In this document: positions 6,249 to 7,120 of the stretch, in pieces | Layout of the letters: each line of letters opens with the position of its first letter | How positions within the stretch are numbered: position 1 is the stretch's first letter | Origin: Gammaproteobacteria bacterium UBA6173 | GTDB taxonomy: Bacteria > Pseudomonadota > Gammaproteobacteria > Pseudomonadales > Pseudohongiellaceae | Assembly (NCBI GenBank): GCA_002422225.1 | Contig: DITX01000086.1 | Coordinates: 1 to 7,120, forward strand | Direction: 5' to 3' | Length of the DNA: 7,120 nt | The notes under the pieces: generated by a model | Database searches by the model: none | Seen by the model: only the letters and a program-made list of their open reading frames with translations | What the model was told of the DNA's origin: nothing | Program-made: the position numbers and the translations under genes

Positions 6249-7120
6249 CGATTGCGCCGAAGTTGTCGAAACAGCAAGCGTTGCCCCCAAAGTCCTAAAG
6301 TGGGCAGGCGCATAACATCATGCAAGGGATTGAGCTCGCCCGCAGTCAACTCTGGTTCAAATCGCTGGTGGAAAACACGCGCCTGAGCGGCCACTGCTTC
6401 AAATAGTTTCTGCGCCTCTGACTGCTGTTTTACCTGGAAGACTTTGCCTAGGGTTTTGAAACTCAAGCTCGGGGGATGGTAGGCGCGCGCGCCTAGTGTA
6501 TTGCGGCCATGCTGACGATATTCGACCAGGGATCGCTCAATAAACACCAACTTGCCAAAACAGCTGGCAACCAGTGATAACCACCAGTCATGCATAACCG
6601 CCTCAGCAGGCACCGGCAATGCTTTTTGTAACAAGGCTTTATTCATCAACACGGTGCAACCCGTCACAGTATTGCTGATCAACTGCGCAGCAAACCTAGT
6701 GCGGGTGGGATCAAGGCCCTGAAAGCGCATCAGTGACGGTGACAAACGCCGCCCCTCTTTATCAACCACATTAAGGTCACTGTGAATCAAAACTGGCAAC
6801 TCGCCGCCCTCGATGATGCTCATGGCGTTTAGCGTGGTTTCCAGTTTATCAACATGCCAGAGATCGTCCTGATCCGACAGCGCAATATACACCTGCTGCT
6901 CGGTGGACTGCATAAATGCCAATGCCCACTGCATAAGTGCAGAGAAGCTGCCGCTGGCGCCCAGATTGCCCTTATTATCTTTTATGACAAGAAATCTATC
7001 GTGATGAAGGGTTTGGTAGTGTTCTAGCACCGCGGGTGAGGTATCACTGGAACCGTCATCCCTGCACACCAGCATAAGGTGCTGATGCGTCTGATTCAGA
7101 ATGGAATCCAGCTGTTCAGC
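6245..7120 (-). CDS. GT2 family glycosyltransferase, rhamnosyltransferase-like (N-terminus beyond the window)
   Basis: 291 residues are visible on the minus strand. The frame runs open through the right edge, so the N-terminus is missing. An ATG at 7073-7075 is not the true start: the 15 codons before it encode EQLDSILNQTH, a standard GT2 helix, leading into RDDGSSD (visible residues 20-26). Further motifs are SDQDDLW (82-88), carrying the DxD-type metal and nucleotide-sugar site, then IHSDLNVVD, TGCTVLMNK, HDWW (177-180, catalytic-base region) and YRQHGRNTLGA. SDQDDLW plus HDWW and YRQH-N-G is the pattern of rhamnosyltransferase-like GT2 enzymes of the RfbF/RgpB type, but the donor sugar is not proven. 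The C-terminus is basic (RQLRRNR), possibly helping membrane contact. Only about one or two dozen residues are likely missing. It faces the plus-strand genes and probably belongs to a second transcription unit coming from the right. Confidence 0.88.
   Translation of the reverse strand, partial: AEQLDSILNQTHQHLMLVCRDDGSSDTSPAVLEHYQTLHHDRFLVIKDNKGNLGASGSFSALMQWALAFMQSTEQQVYIALSDQDDLWHVDKLETTLNAMSIIEGGELPVLIHSDLNVVDKEGRRLSPSLMRFQGLDPTRTRFAAQLISNTVTGCTVLMNKALLQKALPVPAEAVMHDWWLSLVASCFGKLVFIERSLVEYRQHGRNTLGARAYHPPSLSFKTLGKVFQVKQQSEAQKLFEAVAAQARVFHQRFEPELTAGELNPLHDVMRLPTLGLWGQRLLFRQLRRNR

Noticed and set aside
6234..6256. CGCAAT...ATTGCG inverted repeat around the convergent stop codons as a bidirectional terminator
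   Set aside because: The stem is only six pairs with an 11-base loop and no T-run on either strand, so it is too weak to call.
7073..7075. ATG as the true start of the right-hand GT2 gene
   Set aside because: The frame continues upstream with a typical GT2 EQLDSIL helix, and starting here would remove the first strand and helix of the fold.

Overview
The window looks like chromosomal DNA from a gammaproteobacterium of moderate GC content (about 50-55% by eye). The organism guess rests on the first complete gene, a DUF484 protein. That family is typical of gammaproteobacteria and usually sits between dapF and xerC. No base sequence here fixes a genus.

Layout, left to right. Bases 1-71 hold at most the last four codons of an upstream gene and a short leader with a good Shine-Dalgarno. 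Bases 72-773 (+) encode the DUF484/GAF-like protein. After an 8-base gap, bases 782-5362 (+) encode one very large (1526 aa) multidomain glycosyltransferase: an N-terminal GT2 domain, a long coiled coil, a basic SWR-T-P linker motif, a beta-sandwich-like domain, a degenerate GT2 domain, a second intact GT2 domain and a C-terminal GT4 domain. After 13 bases, 5376-6248 (+) encodes a phytanoyl-CoA dioxygenase-like (PhyH) Fe(II)/2-oxoglutarate oxygenase. On the opposite strand, 6245-7120 (-) is a further GT2 glycosyltransferase of the rhamnosyltransferase-like type. It converges on the PhyH gene with a 4-base stop-codon overlap, and its N-terminus lies beyond the right edge.

The three plus-strand genes are tightly packed and probably co-transcribed. 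The large glycosyltransferase, the oxygenase and the convergent GT2 together suggest the edge of a surface-polysaccharide locus (O-antigen, capsule or exopolysaccharide). It appears to have been placed directly after the conserved DUF484 gene, where xerC is usually found. The glycan, the acceptor and the oxygenase substrate cannot be read from the sequence.

There is no sign of rRNA, tRNA, CRISPR, insertion sequences or attachment sites, and coding density is close to complete. I do not see a clearly new system. The most unusual object is the four-glycosyltransferase-domain protein with its internal coiled coil and apparently dead middle domain, paired with a PhyH oxygenase.
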